Shown here piece by piece: positions 59,801 through 64,000 of a stretch of 64,000 nt of DNA. How positions within the stretch are numbered: position 1 is the first letter of the stretch; the number at the start of each line of letters is the position of its first letter. Location of the stretch: positions 83,282 through 147,281 of the forward strand of contig NZ_WQNE01000022.1 in assembly GCF_009759665.1 (NCBI RefSeq), given 5' to 3'. The notes under the pieces were generated by a model, which was not told the origin of the DNA, did not search any database, and saw only the letters and a list, made by a program, of their open reading frames with translations. The translations under genes were made by a program, and so were the position numbers. The DNA comes from Bradyrhizobium cajani. Its GTDB lineage: Bacteria > Pseudomonadota > Alphaproteobacteria > Rhizobiales > Xanthobacteraceae.

Positions 59801-60670
59801 ATGACCACAACCGTTCTGGATCCCGATCTGCTGAAGGCGTTTCTCGCCGTCGCCGAACATCGCTCGTTCACGCGCGCGGCCCACCTGCTCAACCGGACCC
59901 AATCGGCAGTCAGCGTTCAAATCAGGCGCTTGGAGGAACGGCTCGGCACAAAGCTGTTTCAGCGCACCAGGGCCGGCGTCGCGCTGACCGCCGCGGGCGA
60001 TGAGCTGCTCGTCTATGCGCGCCGGCTTCTCGACCTCAATGCAGAGGCGATCGATGCGCTGCGCGCGCGCAAGCACGAAGCCGTGGTCCGCCTCGGCGTG
60101 ATGGACGATTACGGCACCATCGTCATTCCGCCCCTGCTGACGCGCTTTGCCACGCACCATCCACTGGTCCGGGTCGAGATCGAGACGGGACTGACCGCGA
60201 CGATGCCGGCGCGGCTCGGCGATGCCTATGACCTCGTCATCGCCATGCATCCGCAAGGATGCGGCAAGGGCGAGCTGTTGAGGCGCGAGCAGGCGGTCTG
60301 GGCCGCCGCCCCGTCCTATCGGGCCGCGGCGCGGAATCCCCTGCCCGTGGCGCTCTACCCGCCGGGCTGCCTGTTTCGGCAATGGGCTGCGGAGGCGCTC
60401 GACACCGCCCGCCTGCCCTGGCGGCTCGCCTATGTCAGCCGGACGCTCGCAGCGATCGAGACGATCGCGGCTCAAGGTCTCGCAGTGACGGTGGTGAAGG
60501 CCGGGACCTTGCCGGCGAGCCTTCGCGCCCTGTCCGATCGTGACGGTCTGCCAGCCTTGCCGGCGGCGGAGATCCGCCTCCACCGCGCGCGGCACCTGTC
60601 GTCCGCAGGCGCCCTCCTGGCGGATCATTTGCAACGGGCAATTTCGGAATTGGGCGCCATATATGGGTAG
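59801..60670 (+). CDS. LysR-family regulator, probable regulator of the DMT transporter
   Basis: A 289-residue LysR protein. The helix-turn-helix is in SFTRAAHLLNRTQSAVSVQIRRLEERLGTKLFQRTRAGVALTAAG (about residues 22-66). The effector domain follows. It is divergent from the DMT gene over 89 bases. That gap holds the 8-base palindrome TAACGTTA, close to the ATG, and a possible T-N11-A motif. Confidence 0.9.
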   Translation: MTTTVLDPDLLKAFLAVAEHRSFTRAAHLLNRTQSAVSVQIRRLEERLGTKLFQRTRAGVALTAAGDELLVYARRLLDLNAEAIDALRARKHEAVVRLGVMDDYGTIVIPPLLTRFATHHPLVRVEIETGLTATMPARLGDAYDLVIAMHPQGCGKGELLRREQAVWAAAPSYRAAARNPLPVALYPPGCLFRQWAAEALDTARLPWRLAYVSRTLAAIETIAAQGLAVTVVKAGTLPASLRALSDRDGLPALPAAEIRLHRARHLSSAGALLADHLQRAISELGAIYG

Positions 60671-60741
60671 ATCGTGAAGGGTTGTGGCCCTATACGGCCT
60701 GCTTTGCGAAGCACGCGGGCAGAACCGGAACGGATGAGCTG

Positions 60742-61422
60742 GTGAACATTTCAATTTATGACATCTCCGTCTGGGTGCTGCCGCTGGTGCTCGCCATCAC
60801 CTTCCACGAGGCCGCGCACGCCTTCGTCGCGTACCGGCTCGGTGACAACACGGCCTGGCAGCTCGGGCGGGTCAGCTTCAACCCGTTCAAGCATATCGAC
60901 CCGTTCGGCACCGTGATTCTCCCTGCGATGCTGCTGTTCGCGCATTCGCCGTTCCTGTTCGGCTATGCCAAGCCGGTGCCGGTGAATTTCCGCAAGCTCA
61001 ACCACCCCAGGCTCGACATGGTCTGGGTGGCGCTGGCCGGTCCCGCCACCAACATCCTGCTGGCGCTCGCGGCGGCTCTTGCCCTCCACGCCCTGCCTTT
61101 TGCGCCGGCCGGCGCCGCGCGATGGATCTTCGACAATCTCAGGAATGCGCTGGTGATCAACGCGGTCCTCGCCGTGTTCAACATGATGCCGATTCCGCCG
61201 CTTGATGGAGGACGCGTCGCGGTCGGGCTGTTGCCCCGCCCGCTCGCCGCGCCGCTGGCCCGGCTCGAGCCGTTCGGGATGCTGATCCTGATCGGTCTCC
61301 TGATCCTGCTACCGCTTGCGGGTTCGCAGTTCGGTCTAAATCTTGATGTTATTTCAGCAATACTGCGGACGTTGACCGGTTATGTGATTCAGGCTGTTCT
61401 CTTCCTGACCGGCAACGCGTAG
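60742..61422 (+). CDS. Site-2 protease family membrane metalloprotease (M50)
   Basis: A 226-residue intramembrane zinc protease. The HExxH motif H22-E-A-A-H26 lies in the first membrane segment, and the third zinc ligand D155 in MPIPPLDGGRVA. Five or six hydrophobic segments are present. It is the short form without PDZ or CBS domains. I start at GTG 60742 after GGATGAG, where the family starts. Substrates of this group are mostly unknown; it may process a membrane-bound regulator. Confidence 0.9.
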   Translation: MNISIYDISVWVLPLVLAITFHEAAHAFVAYRLGDNTAWQLGRVSFNPFKHIDPFGTVILPAMLLFAHSPFLFGYAKPVPVNFRKLNHPRLDMVWVALAGPATNILLALAAALALHALPFAPAGAARWIFDNLRNALVINAVLAVFNMMPIPPLDGGRVAVGLLPRPLAAPLARLEPFGMLILIGLLILLPLAGSQFGLNLDVISAILRTLTGYVIQAVLFLTGNA

Positions 61423-61466
61423 TTGAACATAACGTCCGAATTCATGCCGAAGGGCCAGAGGCCGAC

Positions 61467-61907
61467 TTGGTCAAAGCTGCCGATATGCTGATCGCGCGAC
61501 GCGCCGACACCCGCGCCCGCGCCGATTTTGCCACCTGGAAGATGATGGCCAAGCTCAACGGGTTGTCCGCGCTGCCTCCGGAGGCCCAGGAGTTCCTCGA
61601 GAGTTACAAGAACCTGCTGGCGCGGATGAGCGAGGGCGAGGCCAGCGAAGCCACCATCGCTGCGATCTACAAGGCCTATTATGCCGAGATGGGCGGCGCG
61701 GGAACTCCGCCCGATGTCCGTCCCCGCCCAGCCGAGCCGGCGGCGGACAATGTTACCGCTTTCCGCCGCCCAGCCCCGAAGCCGAAAAAGTCGGTCTCCT
61801 TCGGGGCGGCCACCTTCGCTGGAACCCAGAAGCGACCGCTGCCGGTGGCGCTGATCTTCGTCTGCCTAGTCGTGGTCTATGTCGGGATCCGGCTCTACTG
61901 GCGCTGA
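61467..61907 (+). CDS. Hypothetical protein with C-terminal membrane anchor
   Basis: A 146-residue protein. The N-terminal 75 residues are helical and charged, then a proline-rich linker follows (about 78-105), and one membrane segment at the C-terminus (LPVALIFVCLVVVYVGIRLYWR). I use TTG at 61467, five bases after AGAGG; the ATG at 61485 is an alternative. It follows the site-2 protease gene by 44 bases. A single C-terminal membrane helix makes it a possible protease substrate, but this is speculation. Its end overlaps the tonB stop by 13 bases. Confidence 0.75.
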   Translation: MVKAADMLIARRADTRARADFATWKMMAKLNGLSALPPEAQEFLESYKNLLARMSEGEASEATIAAIYKAYYAEMGGAGTPPDVRPRPAEPAADNVTAFRRPAPKPKKSVSFGAATFAGTQKRPLPVALIFVCLVVVYVGIRLYWR

Positions 61908-62710
61908 GCCGTCTTCTTCTTTTTCTTCGCGTCCGCGGGCGTGAAGATGATGTCGACGGTGCGCTCGAACCGATCGTCCGTCAGCCCGGCAGGCGGTTGC
62001 GGGATGGGATCTGACTTACGGACAATAGACAGCGCGGCCGCATCATAGGCTGCGTCCCCGGACGACTCCACCACATCCACCGACAGCACGTTGCCCTTTC
62101 GGTTGATCGCGAAGCTCACCTTGACCTTCTGGTTGTTGGGCTCCTTGCCCTCCGGATTGACCTTGTGAAGCGTGAGATGTGCGCTGATCTTGCGGTTCCA
62201 GTCAGCCGTCAGCTTCAGGATGTCCTTGCCGATACCAATGACGGGCGCCAGCGCCTTCTCGGCCTCGCGCGCATCCTCGTCGAGCGTTTGCCGTGCCGTC
62301 GCGACCGATTTCGGCGACGCCTCGGCGGCCGGCGTTTCGACGGCCTGAATCTTCGGATCGTCTTCCGTCGGCTTCTTCGCGTTGTTCTCGGTCACGACCC
62401 GGTCGGGATCCTCGACCTCTTGCGACTGGTCCTTCGGGAGCTCCGTCTCCTTGGTCTCGGCCTTTTGCTCGGGAAGCGCCTGCTGCTCCTGCATGGCTTC
62501 GCTGTCAGGGCCGGGTGGCAGATCGGTTTCGGGCGCCTTGGGCGAGGCCATCTCCACGGCGAACTCCGCGCCGGCCGCACCAAGGCCGTCGCCGTCATCG
62601 TCGGTGCTCAAATGAGCCAGCGCGAGCGCAGCACCACCCAGATGGAGCGCAAGCGCCGCCACTGCCGCCAGGATCCAAAGCTTCCGCGATGGTCTGAGTT
62701 CGTCCGACAT
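61895..62710 (-). CDS. tonB: TonB-family energy transducer
   Basis: A 271-residue periplasmic energy transducer. The N-terminal membrane segment (about residues 11-31) holds the conserved histidine in LALHLGG. The long linker (35-150) is rich in glutamate and lysine rather than proline repeats. The TonB C-terminal domain is seen in VKVSFAINRKGNVLSVDVVESSGDAAYDAAALSIVRKSDPIPQPP. It works with ExbB and ExbD to power outer-membrane receptors. It follows exbD by nine bases on the same strand. Confidence 0.93.
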   Translation of the reverse strand: MSDELRPSRKLWILAAVAALALHLGGAALALAHLSTDDDGDGLGAAGAEFAVEMASPKAPETDLPPGPDSEAMQEQQALPEQKAETKETELPKDQSQEVEDPDRVVTENNAKKPTEDDPKIQAVETPAAEASPKSVATARQTLDEDAREAEKALAPVIGIGKDILKLTADWNRKISAHLTLHKVNPEGKEPNNQKVKVSFAINRKGNVLSVDVVESSGDAAYDAAALSIVRKSDPIPQPPAGLTDDRFERTVDIIFTPADAKKKKKTAQRQ

Positions 62711-62719
62711 GGCGGGCCT

Positions 62720-63178
62720 CTAAGGCTGAGCGGCGCCTGACGCAGGCGCCCCGGGAGCGCCTTCCAGCGCAACGAGTTTCACCCGCGTGTAGCCGCCCGA
62801 GCGCAGGAGCTCCATGACGCCCATCAATTCGCCATACGGCACCGAACGATCGGCGCGCACGAAGACGTACTTGTCCTTGCTCATGTCGGACAGCCCGTCG
62901 AGCGTCCCGATCAACTCGGCCCGGTGGACCGCGTTTTCGCCGATCGCAAGCGTCAGATCGGGCTTGATGCTGACATAGGTCGGCTTGTCCGGCTTCTTCT
63001 GCGGCGTCGCGCTCGACGTCGGCAGGTCGATCGGCAGATCGACCGTGGAGAGCGGCGCTGCGACCATGAAGATGATCAGCAGCACCAGGATGACGTCGAT
63101 GAACGGCGTGACGTTGATGTCATGCGTTTCCGAGAAATCGTCGTCTTCGCCGTCGTTGTCTGCGAGCGAAACGCCCAT
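62720..63178 (-). CDS. exbD: ExbD biopolymer transport protein
   Basis: A 152-residue protein with a short cytoplasmic N-terminus and one membrane helix (about 25-45), in which the proton-conducting aspartate appears in NVTPFIDVILVLLIIFMVA. The periplasmic part is of normal length. It is encoded between exbB and tonB; the gap to exbB is 15 bases. The ATG at 63178 fits the family start. Confidence 0.95.
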   Translation of the reverse strand: MGVSLADNDGEDDDFSETHDINVTPFIDVILVLLIIFMVAAPLSTVDLPIDLPTSSATPQKKPDKPTYVSIKPDLTLAIGENAVHRAELIGTLDGLSDMSKDKYVFVRADRSVPYGELMGVMELLRSGGYTRVKLVALEGAPGAPASGAAQP

Positions 63179-63193
63179 TGGTTCACTCCTGGC

Positions 63194-64000
<807 letters not shown>

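Overview
The window is GC-rich chromosomal DNA from an alphaproteobacterium, most likely Bradyrhizobium or a close relative in the Nitrobacteraceae. Reasons: the gene content (valine degradation genes, many acyl-CoA enzymes, TAXI-TRAP and sugar ABC transporters, many LysR/TetR/IclR/LacI regulators), the very long shadow frames typical of high-GC coding DNA, and at least eight types of dispersed intergenic palindromes of the kind common in that group. No rRNA, tRNA, CRISPR array, insertion sequence or phage gene was recognised. Coding density is high and most of the window reads as ordinary core or near-core metabolism.

Layout. (1) 1-8.6 kb: leftward acyl-CoA and valine catabolism: SDR (cut by the window edge), MaoC hydratase, acyl-CoA synthetase, mmsB, 3-hydroxyisobutyryl-CoA hydrolase, an isobutyryl-CoA dehydrogenase-like enzyme and mmsA. 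A divergent LysR gene faces mmsA across a promoter with a perfect inverted repeat. (2) 8.7-12.3 kb: TetR regulator, PaaI thioesterase, enoyl-CoA hydratase and a classical thiolase, with short palindromes in three promoters. (3) 12.4-18.5 kb: MFS transporter, OprB porin, ZntB, acetoacetate decarboxylase and a patatin with a DUF3734-like tail. (4) 18.5-25.5 kb: a decayed IclR gene fragment, two small genes, then an intact IclR regulator divergent from an operon of class V aminotransferase plus a four-gene polar amino acid ABC transporter. (5) 25.5-31 kb: an isolated TadG-TadE-TadE trio, a GlcD-type FAD oxidase, a secreted protein and a 45-residue membrane protein. (6) 31-39.4 kb: carboxyltransferase, IclR, a stand-alone biotinyl carrier, TAXI-TRAP transporter and a three-domain glutaminase-STAS-cNMP protein. 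(7) 39.4-46.4 kb: small enzymes, a cysteine-less thiolase-fold protein with its DUF35 partner, OmpA protein, CoA transferase and another thiolase. (8) 46.4-58.8 kb: a sugar or sugar-acid locus. Seven leftward genes (ABC ATPase, binding protein, two permeases, denD-like dehydrogenase, PfkB kinase, KDPG aldolase) lie opposite lacI, an IlvD/Edd dehydratase, two SDRs and a GFA protein, with two LacI-type operators. (9) 58.8-64 kb: DMT exporter and LysR, a site-2 protease, a small membrane protein, and tonB-exbD-exbB.

How the genes work together. Region 1 accounts for valine breakdown from isobutyryl-CoA to propionyl-CoA. Region 8 reads as a semi-phosphorylative Entner-Doudoroff route: an SDR oxidises the sugar, the dehydratase makes a 2-keto-3-deoxy acid, the PfkB kinase phosphorylates it and Eda splits it, all probably under the local LacI protein. 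Region 6 couples a TAXI-TRAP importer to a glutaminase with a transporter-style regulatory tail. I found no clearly new mobile or defence system. The most unusual items are the glutaminase fusion, the split carboxylase without a biotin carboxylase, the DUF35/thiolase-fold pair and the IclR relic.
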